A DNA stretch of 64,000 nucleotides from Mycobacterium sp. 236(2023) (lineage in GTDB: Bacteria; Actinomycetota; Actinomycetes; Mycobacteriales; Mycobacteriaceae), in NCBI RefSeq assembly GCF_029623955.1, contig NZ_JARSBP010000003.1, positions 620,001 through 684,000 of the forward strand. Reading direction: 5' to 3'. The position numbers and the translations under genes are program-made. The number at the start of each line of letters is the position of its first letter. Position 1 is the stretch's first letter. Positions 33,177-40,427 of this stretch are shown here, in pieces. A model generated the notes under the pieces. The model saw only the letters and a list, made by a program, of their open reading frames with translations. It did no database searches and was not told where the DNA came from.

Positions 33177-33818
33177 CTAGGACGGCGGTGGGTCTCCCCG
33201 GTAGAAGGCGATGGAGTTGTCGGCCGCGCGCCGGGCGACGGCCGCGTCCTCGCCGGAGGCGACCTGGGCTGCGTACCAGCCCTCGCCGGCGGCAGCGATG
33301 TAATCCCTGCCTGCGCCGGTCGTGGACCATTCCTCTTCCCTGAACTCGTCCGGCACGGACTCACCGGTTTCGAGATGAATGGCCAACCCCAATACCGCCA
33401 AGTCCCAACCGATTCCGACGGCGCCGGGCCCGTATTGCGGCCACATCTCGTCGCCGACCAGTGCGATGTGGTCGAGTTGCATGCGCGCCTGGTCTGGACC
33501 CTCGTCGAAAATCCTCAGCTCGATCCAGCTGACCCCGCCGCCGAACTCCCATGTGGCGGTGAAGGTCCGCGGCGGATCGCAGGTGAGCACCGTGCCCGAG
33601 GCGTTGCCCTCCACCTGATATTTCCCGTCGAGCCGCAATTCTCCGTGCACCGGCGCAAACCAGCGCGGCAATCGTTCTGCGCTGGTGCAGGCATCCCAGA
33701 GATCTGCGGCGTCGGTGGGGTAACTGCGGCCCAACGTGACGACCCGAGCCTCCCCGGCGTCGAGAGTCCGAGCGCCGACCGTCCGTGCTACGGCGTTGAC
33801 ATGGTGGCTGACATCCAT
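33177..33818 (-). CDS. SRPBCC (AHSA1/START-like) domain protein
   Basis: A 213-residue protein of the AHSA1-type SRPBCC fold: RVVTLGRSYPTDAADLWDACTSAERLPRWFAPVHGEL is the typical first strand and helix, TATWEFGGGVSWIELRIFD and MQLDHIAL the central sheet, and VGIGWDLAVLGLAIHLETGE the C-terminal helix. These bind hydrophobic ligands or act as co-chaperones. It is translationally coupled (ATGA) to an ArsR regulator, a very common pair in actinobacteria where the ArsR protein represses the ligand-binding gene. Confidence 0.87.
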   Translation of the reverse strand: MDVSHHVNAVARTVGARTLDAGEARVVTLGRSYPTDAADLWDACTSAERLPRWFAPVHGELRLDGKYQVEGNASGTVLTCDPPRTFTATWEFGGGVSWIELRIFDEGPDQARMQLDHIALVGDEMWPQYGPGAVGIGWDLAVLGLAIHLETGESVPDEFREEEWSTTGAGRDYIAAAGEGWYAAQVASGEDAAVARRAADNSIAFYRGDPPPS

Positions 33819-34174
33819 CAGTGCTTCTCTCCTTCGGTGTTGGTCGAGGCGCGGCGCTGCCGTTTTCCGCGCGCGATCTCGGTGTCCAACGCGTCCAGGC
33901 GTGGCGCCCAGAACTTGCGAAAGTTGTTCAACCACTCGTCGACGTCACGCAGGGCGGTCGCGTCGACGGCATACATCCGCCGCTGCCCGTCGGGGCGGAC
34001 GGAGGCAAAACCATTGTCCCGCAACACCTTCAGATGTTGCGAGACTGCGGGTTGGGTGATCGAGAACTCGTCCTGGATCACCGCGGTGACCGCGCCGGCC
34101 GGCTGCTCACCGCCGGCGAGCAGTTCGAGGATGCGGCGCCGCACCGGGTCACCGAGAACGTCGAACGCGTGCAC
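33818..34174 (-). CDS. ArsR-family transcriptional repressor
   Basis: A 118-residue winged-helix protein: MHAFDVLGDPVRRRILELLAGGE at the start, recognition helix ITQPAVSQHLKVLRDNGFASVRP and wing YAVDATALRDVDEWL. It has no metal-binding cysteines (no CxC), so it probably senses an organic ligand or acts with its SRPBCC partner. The start is a GTG at 34174 lying one -10 distance below a promoter with a palindromic operator, so the mRNA may be leaderless. Confidence 0.9.
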   Translation of the reverse strand: MHAFDVLGDPVRRRILELLAGGEQPAGAVTAVIQDEFSITQPAVSQHLKVLRDNGFASVRPDGQRRMYAVDATALRDVDEWLNNFRKFWAPRLDALDTEIARGKRQRRASTNTEGEKH

Positions 34175-34180
34175 GCCCCA

Positions 34181-34209
34181 AGTTAATAGATTTGGCTTAT
34201 ATAAGTCAA
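34181..34209 (-). promoter_or_regulatory. promoter and palindromic operator of the arsR-SRPBCC pair
   Basis: On the minus strand TTGACT (34209-34204), 17 bases, TTAACT (34186-34181), then six bases to the GTG. An 18-bp near-perfect palindrome, TTGGCTTATATAAGTCAA (34192-34209), fills the spacer and the -35, so a bound ArsR dimer would exclude RNA polymerase. Confidence 0.6.
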
Positions 34210-34221
34210 GGGCTATTTAAA

Positions 34222-34707
34222 TCAGGCCGACGCGGCGATCGCTTCCTGCATGCCTCGCGTCGCCAGGACATCGGCCAACTCGTTGTCGGCGACACCGGCG
34301 TGCCCCTTCACCCAGAACCACTTGACCTCGTGGCGTGCACATGCGGTCTGCAGACGCTGCCACAGGTCCACGTTCTTGACCGGCTGCTTAGCGGCGGTCA
34401 TCCAGCCATTGCGCTCCCAGCCGAGCACCCACTTCGTGATGCCGTTCCGCACGTAGGTGCTGTCGGTGTACAGATGCACGACAACGGGCCGCTTGAGCGC
34501 CTCCAACGCCATGATCGGGGCCGTCAGCTCCATCCGGTTGTTGCTCGTCTGTCCGGGTTCGCCGCCGCACATCTCCCGGACGTGCTGGCGCTGGCGCAGC
34601 ACCGCACCCCAGCCGCCCGGGCCGGGATTCGGGCGGCAGCCACCGTCGGTATGGATCACCACGACGTCCGGATCGGCGACGTCGCTCACCGGGCCGAAGT
34701 TGGTCAT
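34222..34707 (-). CDS. rnhA: ribonuclease HI
   Basis: A 161-residue type 1 RNase H, cleaving the RNA strand of RNA-DNA hybrids. The catalytic residues are all present: D21 ([18 protein letters not shown]), E60 ([10 protein letters not shown]), D82 (LYTDSTYV), H136 (WVKGHAG) and D146 (NELADVLA). The chain is close to the E. coli length, with no added domain, unlike the bifunctional RNase HI-CobC protein (Rv2228c) of mycobacteria, which would be a different gene. Its ATG overlaps the stop of the VOC-type gene (ATGA). Confidence 0.93.
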   Translation of the reverse strand: MTNFGPVSDVADPDVVVIHTDGGCRPNPGPGGWGAVLRQRQHVREMCGGEPGQTSNNRMELTAPIMALEALKRPVVVHLYTDSTYVRNGITKWVLGWERNGWMTAAKQPVKNVDLWQRLQTACARHEVKWFWVKGHAGVADNELADVLATRGMQEAIAASA

Positions 34708-35339
34708 GCGCCGAGGATAGGTGGCGAGATCAGCGCCGTCGCGACCGACATGCCGAGGTCGCGGTGACGGAGCGTGGTGATGCGGCGGCCGGGCTGCACG
34801 GCAGCCTTGACGGGGGTGGTGCGGTCGCCGAAGAACGCCGCCGACACGTCGATGTCGGCCGCGGTGAACGTGACACCCCATAGCGTCGACGGCCCGTCAC
34901 CCGCTGCGTCGGGCGACCCGACGACTTCCACGATCGCCGCGCCGAAGCGGAAGAAGATCTGACGGATCGGTCGTCCGCCGAGTTCGGCGTCGCGCTGCCT
35001 GCGCGGTTCGATGCCGATGGCGGCGAGTGCGTTCACCGTGCGGGCGAGGTCGGGGGACATCAGCACGACGTGGTCGATCTCGGTGACACCGTTCGGGTGA
35101 ATGGCAGCCGCGGCCGGGGCGGCTTCGGTTCGTGACGTCGGCACACCATCGAGGTCGCGCAATTCCTGCGGCAGCCCGCCCAGCGCCCACCCGACGATGC
35201 CGGTTCCGCGGTCACGGCCGACCAAACGGATCCGGACGTCACCGACCCGGCAGGCGGCATCGTTGTCAACGGTGAACCCGGCCTGGCGCCAGGAGTCGGC
35301 GGGATCGGCGACCACGAGCTCGTCGAGGGTGATGCTCAC
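34704..35339 (-). CDS. VOC-fold (glyoxalase-like) protein
   Basis: A 211-residue protein with glyoxalase/bleomycin-resistance features in its second half: [32 protein letters not shown] begins a VOC module, [20 protein letters not shown] is the second strand pair, and [20 protein letters not shown] the next. The first 70 residues ([41 protein letters not shown]) look like a degenerate first module. Two modules usually form one metal site, but I cannot place ligands with confidence. It is coupled to rnhA and follows the Ddn-like gene by seven bases. Confidence 0.78.
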   Translation of the reverse strand: MSITLDELVVADPADSWRQAGFTVDNDAACRVGDVRIRLVGRDRGTGIVGWALGGLPQELRDLDGVPTSRTEAAPAAAAIHPNGVTEIDHVVLMSPDLARTVNALAAIGIEPRRQRDAELGGRPIRQIFFRFGAAIVEVVGSPDAAGDGPSTLWGVTFTAADIDVSAAFFGDRTTPVKAAVQPGRRITTLRHRDLGMSVATALISPPILGA

Positions 35340-35346
35340 TGAACAC

Positions 35347-35835
35347 TCAGGGCGTGAAGACGTCGATCTGCTTGCCGAGTGCGAGCATCACCAGGGGAAT
35401 CCGGCGGCTCGTCGACTGTTGGTAGGTGATGTACGGCGGGTAGAGATGCGTCATGTAGGACCACACCTCGTGCCGTTCCTCATCGCTGGGTTCGCGCCAC
35501 GTAGCCTCATACGCCTGCGTCGCGACTTGGACGTCGACGGTCGTGCCGGCGTGGATGTTGAGGTACCAGTCGGGATGGGTGTCCGCGCCACCCTTGGATG
35601 CGACGATCACGAGTTCACCGCCGAAGTTGCCGTATATCAACGGTTTTACGTAGGTCTTGCCGGAGTTGCGGCCCTGGAACCGGATCAGGCAATGCGTGGT
35701 GAACGCGCGGCCGCCGACTTCGTGGAGGTCAACGATGTGGCCTTTCGCGCCACCGGACTCCAGGTATTCCGCTAGGTGCTCGTCGATCCAGTCTCCGCGG
35801 TCAGCGCGAATCGCACCGGCGTCGGCGTCACCCAT
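35347..35835 (-). CDS. F420H2-dependent Ddn-like quinone/nitro reductase family protein
   Basis: A 162-residue split-barrel protein of the deazaflavin-dependent nitroreductase family, represented in mycobacteria by Ddn, which activates nitroimidazoles. Recognisable pieces are CLIRFQGRNSGKTYVKPLIYG, LVIVASKGGADTHPDWYLNI, GTTVDVQVATQAYEATWRE and the C-terminal YPPYITYQQSTSRRIPLVML. The SKGGADTHPDWYLN segment is the F420-phosphate binding signature. Members reduce quinones and other electrophiles and protect against redox stress. It probably shares a transcript with the VOC-type and RNase HI genes. Confidence 0.88.
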   Translation of the reverse strand: MGDADAGAIRADRGDWIDEHLAEYLESGGAKGHIVDLHEVGGRAFTTHCLIRFQGRNSGKTYVKPLIYGNFGGELVIVASKGGADTHPDWYLNIHAGTTVDVQVATQAYEATWREPSDEERHEVWSYMTHLYPPYITYQQSTSRRIPLVMLALGKQIDVFTP

Positions 35836-35903
35836 CCTTGGTCCCTTCGTCAGCCCATCCGAATCCGCTGACGACTGTAGCGCTCCATGGCCGGACGTCG
35901 ACG

Positions 35904-36167
35904 TCAGTCGTCGTCCTTGTCTTTGGACTCCTTCTTGTCGGACTCCTTCTTCTCAGAGTCCTCCTTGCTGTCCTCGCCCTTGTCATCGCCTTCGTCTTTC
36001 GACGATGCGCCGCCGAGTTCGAGGACGGCCCAGTGGCTCGGTGACAGGTAAACCGACCACTTGTCTTTTTCGCGGCCGAGCTTCAGGACGCCATCGTCGA
36101 TCTCCCAGACGGTGTCGTCGTCGTGCTGGGACTCTTGTCCATCGGAGTACGTGAGTTTGAAAGCCAT
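35904..36167 (-). CDS. small protein with highly charged C-terminal tail
   Basis: An 87-residue protein with a compact N-terminal part (MAFKLTYSDGQESQHDDDTVW, EIDDGVLKLGREKDKWSVYLSPSHWAVLEL) and a 35-residue tail of almost only Lys, Asp, Glu and Ser, ending KESKDKDDD. The N-terminal half looks like a small beta-sheet module seen in mycobacterial hypothetical proteins. The tail would be disordered and may aid solubility or RNA or metal contact. It stands alone between the Ddn-like gene and the MFS transporter. Function unknown. Confidence 0.65.
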   Translation of the reverse strand: MAFKLTYSDGQESQHDDDTVWEIDDGVLKLGREKDKWSVYLSPSHWAVLELGGASSKDEGDDKGEDSKEDSEKKESDKKESKDKDDD

Positions 36168-36221
36168 GGTGTCGAGTGCCCGCAACCCCGTCGCGTTAAC
36201 CCTACGTAACGGTGCTCGTCG

Positions 36222-37433
36222 CTAGCGGCGCTTCTGCAGCAGTACCGACAGCGTCAGGATCGCGATTCCCGCCAGCGCCAGGATCGCACCGGCTGCGGCG
36301 GGTGCTGTGTAACCCAGGCCCGCCGCGATGACGAGGCCGCCTACCCAGGCTCCGGTCGCGTTGCCGATGTTGAGCGCCGAATGGTTCAGTGCCGCAGCCA
36401 GAGTCTGCGCGTCGTGGGCGACGTCCATCAACCGGGTCTGCAGAGCCGGTCCGACGGCGGAGCCGGTCAGCCCGATCCCGAACAGCACCAGCAGAGCCGT
36501 CCACGGATTGTGGGAGGCCACCACGAACACGGCGAGCATCGCGGCAAGCGAGCCCATCGCCAGATACAGCGCCCGGATCACCGATCGGTCCGCGAGCCGT
36601 CCGCCTACGAGATTGCCGAAGAACATGCCGAGCCCGAACACCATGAGCGCCAACGGGACCAGGGGGCGCGGCATACCGGCGACGTCCGTCATCGTCGTCG
36701 TCACGTAGGTGTAGACGGCGAACATGCCGCCGAAGCCGATCATGCCGACCAGCAGCGCCAGCCACACCTGCGGGCGGCGCAGTGCGCCGAGTTCGGTGAG
36801 TGGGCTGGTGGCTCGCATCGACTTCAACTGCGACGGCAACCAGAACCACAGCGCCGCCAGCGTGACGATGCCGACGGCCACAACCAGGCCGAAAGCTGCT
36901 CGCCAGCCCAGGGATTGGCCGAGCCATGATGCCATCGGCACGCCGAGCACGGTGGCCACCGTGAGGCCGGTCAGCACGTGTGCCACGGCTTTGGCGCGGT
37001 TCTGCGGACCCATGAGGTGCGCGGCGACGAGAGCCGCCACCCCGAAATACGCACCGTGCGGGAGTCCGGCGAGGAACCTCGCGGCGATCAGCGATTCGTA
37101 GGACGGGGCCAGCATGCTCGCGAGGTTGCCGACGGTGAACACCGTCATCAAGGCCAGCAGCAATCTGCGTCGCGCCATCCGCGCCGTGATCGCGGCGATC
37201 AGCGGGGCGCCGACCACCACGCCCAGTGCGTAGGCCGAGATCACATGTCCAGCAGTGGGTTCGGAGACGCCGAGGCTGCTGGCGATATCGGGTAGCAGGC
37301 CCATGGCGACGAACTCGGTAGTGCCGATGCCGAATCCGCCGAGCGCCAATGCCACCACGGCGAGCCAGCGCACAACGGGATCCGGCGCCACCACCGACAC
37401 CGGGCCGGACGGGCGGTCGAGTGTCACGGTCAT
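36222..37433 (-). CDS. MFS transporter, DHA1-type (AraJ/YdhP-like)
   Basis: A 403-residue major facilitator protein with twelve hydrophobic segments. GGFGIGTTEFVAMGLLPDIA in helix one is the signature of the AraJ/YdhP-type efflux permeases, VISAYALGVVVGAPLIAAITARMARRR holds motif A-like residues between helices two and three, and LTGLTVATVLGVPMASWLGQ motif C-like residues. Such proteins export sugars or drugs with protons. It overlaps the upstream KDPG-aldolase-like gene (ATGA), so the two form a unit opposite a ROK regulator, which suggests a sugar-linked role. Confidence 0.87.
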   Translation of the reverse strand: MTVTLDRPSGPVSVVAPDPVVRWLAVVALALGGFGIGTTEFVAMGLLPDIASSLGVSEPTAGHVISAYALGVVVGAPLIAAITARMARRRLLLALMTVFTVGNLASMLAPSYESLIAARFLAGLPHGAYFGVAALVAAHLMGPQNRAKAVAHVLTGLTVATVLGVPMASWLGQSLGWRAAFGLVVAVGIVTLAALWFWLPSQLKSMRATSPLTELGALRRPQVWLALLVGMIGFGGMFAVYTYVTTTMTDVAGMPRPLVPLALMVFGLGMFFGNLVGGRLADRSVIRALYLAMGSLAAMLAVFVVASHNPWTALLVLFGIGLTGSAVGPALQTRLMDVAHDAQTLAAALNHSALNIGNATGAWVGGLVIAAGLGYTAPAAAGAILALAGIAILTLSVLLQKRR

Positions 37434-38092
37434 AGCGCCCGAACGGCGGCGACGGGCGGCTTGCTGAGCTTGAGGGCGACGTCGGCCAGGCGGCGGATGC
37501 GTTCCCAGTCGCGGCGGCGCACCGCGTCTGCCGGCGCGAGCCAACCGGCGCTGACGCAGCCCACGTTCGGTGCGGCGAGATAGCCGCTCAGGTCGGCGGC
37601 GCTGACCCCGCCCGACACGCAGAAGCGGGCGGCGGGTACGAAGACCGCCAACGCTTTGAGATGCCGGACGCCGCCGGCGGCAGTGGCCGGATGCAGAACC
37701 ATGTCGGTGTAGCCGTCGTCGAGAAGGTCGGCGGCTTCGTCGGCGGTGGTCACGCCGGGAAGGTGGGGCAGCTCGGTGGCGCACATGGCCCGTCGCAGGG
37801 CGGCGGGCCCTTCCGTGGCGACGAGGAACTCCGCGCCGGCCGCGCGGGCCAACTCGGGCTGTTCGATGTGCGTGATCGCGCCCGCGCCGACGATCACCTC
37901 GGGGGCGTCCGACGCGATCCGCGCGATGGCTTCCAGTGCGAGCGGTCCGTCGAGTGCCACCTGGACCAATGGCAGACCTGCGTCACTAATGGCCCGTGCC
38001 ACGGACGCGGCGGCAGACACATCGGCTGCGCTGCGCATGGCGATGATGGGCATCACCGGAGCGACGTCCAGCAGTGATCGGGGCTCTTTCAC
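37430..38092 (-). CDS. KDPG-aldolase-like protein lacking the usual catalytic residues
   Basis: A 220-residue TIM-barrel protein of the KDPG/KHG aldolase family: PIIAMRSAADVSAAASVARAI, VIVGAGAITHIEQPELARAAGAEFLVA, LPGVTTADEAADLL and FCVSGGVSAADLSGYLAAPNVGCVSAGWL. By eye alignment to E. coli Eda, the Schiff-base lysine of FKFFPA is V132 in MVLHPATAAGG, the glutamate base is Q44 (VQVALD), and the arginine that binds the carboxylate is D48. It therefore cannot use the standard lysine mechanism. It starts with a GTG at 38092, just behind a TACCGT -10, and is coupled to the MFS gene. Confidence 0.8.
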   Translation of the reverse strand: MKEPRSLLDVAPVMPIIAMRSAADVSAAASVARAISDAGLPLVQVALDGPLALEAIARIASDAPEVIVGAGAITHIEQPELARAAGAEFLVATEGPAALRRAMCATELPHLPGVTTADEAADLLDDGYTDMVLHPATAAGGVRHLKALAVFVPAARFCVSGGVSAADLSGYLAAPNVGCVSAGWLAPADAVRRRDWERIRRLADVALKLSKPPVAAVRAL

Positions 38093-38099
38093 GTAGTCA

Positions 38100-38128
38100 A
38101 CGGTAAACGCCCTTTAGGTACTTCTCAA
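38100..38128 (-). promoter_or_regulatory. leaderless promoter of the aldolase-like/MFS pair
   Basis: On the minus strand TTGAGA (38128-38123), 17 bases, TACCGT (38105-38100), then seven bases to the GTG at 38092. Confidence 0.55.
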
Positions 38129-38144
38129 TCCGACTTAGGTACTT
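38114..38144. promoter_or_regulatory. direct repeats TTAGGTACTT, candidate ROK operator
   Basis: TTAGGTACTT occurs at 38114-38123 and 38135-38144, 21 bases apart (two DNA turns, same face). The first copy lies in the spacer of the leftward promoter, the second overlaps the -35 of the rightward one, so one regulator could control both. Confidence 0.5.
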
Positions 38145-38171
38145 GAAATACATAAGTGGCGTGGTTAGTCT
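38143..38171 (+). promoter_or_regulatory. leaderless promoter of the ROK regulator gene
   Basis: TTGAAA (38143-38148), 17 bases, TAGTCT (38166-38171), then six bases to the GTG at 38178. Confidence 0.55.
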
Positions 38172-38177
38172 TGCGCC

Positions 38178-39362
38178 GTGGCGCTGCTCAGGTCATCTTC
38201 AGCAACCTCGGTGGGGGACCTCTACGCCCTGATCAGGCAGAAGCGCGATACAACCAGAGCCGAGATCGGCAAACTCACAGGCTTGTCACGGACAGCTGTG
38301 ACGGCGCGGGTGAGGGAACTCACGTCCCGCCAGTTGATCGTCGAGCACGAACAGGCCCGGTCCACGGGCGGTCGCCCCGCCACGCTGCTCAGCTTCAATG
38401 CCGCAGCCGGGGTCGTCTTGTCGGTGGCCATCGGCGGAAGCCGGACCCGTTTGGGCGTGTGCAACCTGGCCGGCGAAGTGTTGGTCGCCGCCGACGTCGA
38501 TCAGGAGCCTGGCCTCGCACCAGGTGACCTGATGCCGGACGTGGTCACCCGCCTGAGCGCGCTGCTCGCCGAATCCGGGTACCGCAGCGATCAGGTGCTC
38601 GGCGTCGGACTGAGCCTTCCCGGAACCGTCGACCAGCTACGCGGCAGCAGCGTCGACACGCCGGTGCTCAGCGGCTGGGACGGCGCACCCTTGACCCCAT
38701 ACTTTCGCGAACTCACCGAAGCACCCGTCGTGCTCGGGAACGACGCCAACGTCATCGCGCTCGCCGAATGGCGTTCGGGCGCCTGTCGCGGCTTCGACGA
38801 CGCACTCGTCATCAAGGTCTCGACGGGGCTGGGTGCCGGCATCATCGCCGGCGGAGCTCTGCAGCGAGGCGCGATCCGGGCGGCAGGCGAATTCGGCCAC
38901 AACAAGACACCGGCGGCCGACGGACGAGCCTGCCGCTGCGGGGATGTCGGCTGCCTGGAAGCCGTCGCGGGTGGCTGGGCGCTGGTGCGCACCCTCAGGG
39001 ACGCCGGCGGGCGGGCGCAGAACCTCCGCGACATCGTGGGTCTGGCTCACTCCGGAGATGCGCTGACGCGCAGGATGATTCGCGATAGTGGCCGACACGT
39101 CGGCGAGGTGCTGGCGGCCGCCGTCAATCTGATGAACCCGGCGGCGCTCGTGGTTGCCGGTGACGTGGCAGGCGCCTACGACATCTTCGTCGCCGGTCTG
39201 CGGGAAACGTTGTACGGCAACGCCACCACGCTTGCGACCCGCGCCCTGGAGATAGCGCCCGCCGAATTCGGCGACAGGGGCGGCGTCATCGGCAGCGCGA
39301 TGATGGCGCTCGACCACGTCCTCGGCCCACGGGCCATCGACGCACTGATCGCGGCGGCATAG
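38178..39362 (+). CDS. ROK-family transcriptional regulator
   Basis: A 394-residue protein with an N-terminal winged helix (LYALIRQKRDTTRAEIGKLTGLSRTAVTARVRELTSRQLI, core SRTAVTARVREL) and a ROK sugar-kinase-like domain. GEFGHNKTPAADGRACRCGDVGCLEAVAGG (key CxCGxxGCLE) is the zinc-binding ROK signature, and VLGNDANVIALAEW the sugar-phosphate region. ROK repressors such as NagC and XylR bind sugars or sugar phosphates. It starts on a GTG at 38178 and is divergent from the aldolase-like/MFS pair, which it most likely controls. Confidence 0.92.
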   Translation: MALLRSSSATSVGDLYALIRQKRDTTRAEIGKLTGLSRTAVTARVRELTSRQLIVEHEQARSTGGRPATLLSFNAAAGVVLSVAIGGSRTRLGVCNLAGEVLVAADVDQEPGLAPGDLMPDVVTRLSALLAESGYRSDQVLGVGLSLPGTVDQLRGSSVDTPVLSGWDGAPLTPYFRELTEAPVVLGNDANVIALAEWRSGACRGFDDALVIKVSTGLGAGIIAGGALQRGAIRAAGEFGHNKTPAADGRACRCGDVGCLEAVAGGWALVRTLRDAGGRAQNLRDIVGLAHSGDALTRRMIRDSGRHVGEVLAAAVNLMNPAALVVAGDVAGAYDIFVAGLRETLYGNATTLATRALEIAPAEFGDRGGVIGSAMMALDHVLGPRAIDALIAAA

Positions 39363-39371
39363 GCCCGGAGA

Positions 39372-40427
39372 TCAGCCCTCGGGTTCGGCCACCGGGATGA
39401 GGAGATCCGCCGACCCGTCGGCGTCCTGGGTGCGCACGGTGTGCAACCGCTCCGCATACAGCAGATCGTCGCGCCACAAGCGGTTCGCCGCCTGCTTCAT
39501 GAACGGCGTGATCAGCGGTGCGACTCGTAGGGCTCGGGCGAAACCCGGTCGATCGGAGTGCGCGATGACCGCCTCGGTGACGAGGCTGCGTGGCTGCCCG
39601 TCAGGCCCGAAACCGAGTGGGGTGGCGTGGGTTTCGACGACGCTGCCGGAGCCCTCGCCGTCGACGATGCGCATGACGAGCGTGCGCGGCTCCGGGCTGG
39701 TGAACTCGGCGATCACCGGGATGCCGAGGCGTCCGAGCCGGAACGTGACCGCGACGAGGAATCGATCGAGCTCCTCGGGAACGTCGTCGGAAGCCGTCGG
39801 CGCGCTGAGCACTTCCAGACGTGTGAAGGAGTACGGGTGAAACCATGCGCCGTGCCACGGATCCATCCGATTGGCGATGATGTCACGGGCCTCGCAGGCG
39901 CCGCTGAGTTGTGTGACGGCCGCGATCTGCGCACCGTCGGGCCGGACCGGCAGGATCGGCGCTGCGGTGGGCGTCTCACCGCCGACGCGGTCGAGGCGCG
40001 CCCAGATCAGCACGCCGTCGTCGAACGCGGGCAGCGCGGCCCAGTCGGGCCGTGAGCGGCCCGTCAGGCGCAGGCCGTGCCACGGACAGACGAGGTGACC
40101 GAGGTCGACGCTGCCGGTACACAGGTCGGCACCCAGGTGCGGACACCGTGCGGGCCCGATGCGCACGGTCCCGTCCGTATTGCGCCAGCAGACCAGCTCC
40201 GCACCGGCGACGTTGGCGCCGTGCGGCTTTGAGGCGACGTCGGTGCTGGCGGCGACGACGTACCAGTTGCCGCTCGGCCGATCCTGGGACCGTGCGAGCG
40301 CGGCGTCGATGAGCTCGGCGGAGGCCTGCTTGTACGTCGGCGCTTGCCGCGCCCACGCGGTGCGCGGCAGGAGCTCGAAGGGCGACGCCTTGCTGACCGA
40401 CGTCGTCAGACGGCTGAGAAGGCTCAT
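39372..40427 (-). CDS. Rieske [2Fe-2S] protein of the carotenoid cluster (DUF5914 type)
   Basis: A 351-residue Rieske-type protein. The cluster ligands are in ARCPHLGADLC and LVCPWHGLRLTG (CxH and CxxH). The remaining part, VVETHATPLGFGPDGQPRSLVTEAVIAHSDRPGFARALR, is a DUF5914-like C-terminal domain seen next to carotenoid genes in actinobacteria. It may hydroxylate or otherwise oxidise the carotenoid end group. It is the last gene of the crt operon and overlaps the crtU-like gene by four bases. Whether it is a true oxygenase or an electron-transfer partner cannot be told. Confidence 0.85.
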   Translation of the reverse strand: MSLLSRLTTSVSKASPFELLPRTAWARQAPTYKQASAELIDAALARSQDRPSGNWYVVAASTDVASKPHGANVAGAELVCWRNTDGTVRIGPARCPHLGADLCTGSVDLGHLVCPWHGLRLTGRSRPDWAALPAFDDGVLIWARLDRVGGETPTAAPILPVRPDGAQIAAVTQLSGACEARDIIANRMDPWHGAWFHPYSFTRLEVLSAPTASDDVPEELDRFLVAVTFRLGRLGIPVIAEFTSPEPRTLVMRIVDGEGSGSVVETHATPLGFGPDGQPRSLVTEAVIAHSDRPGFARALRVAPLITPFMKQAANRLWRDDLLYAERLHTVRTQDADGSADLLIPVAEPEG

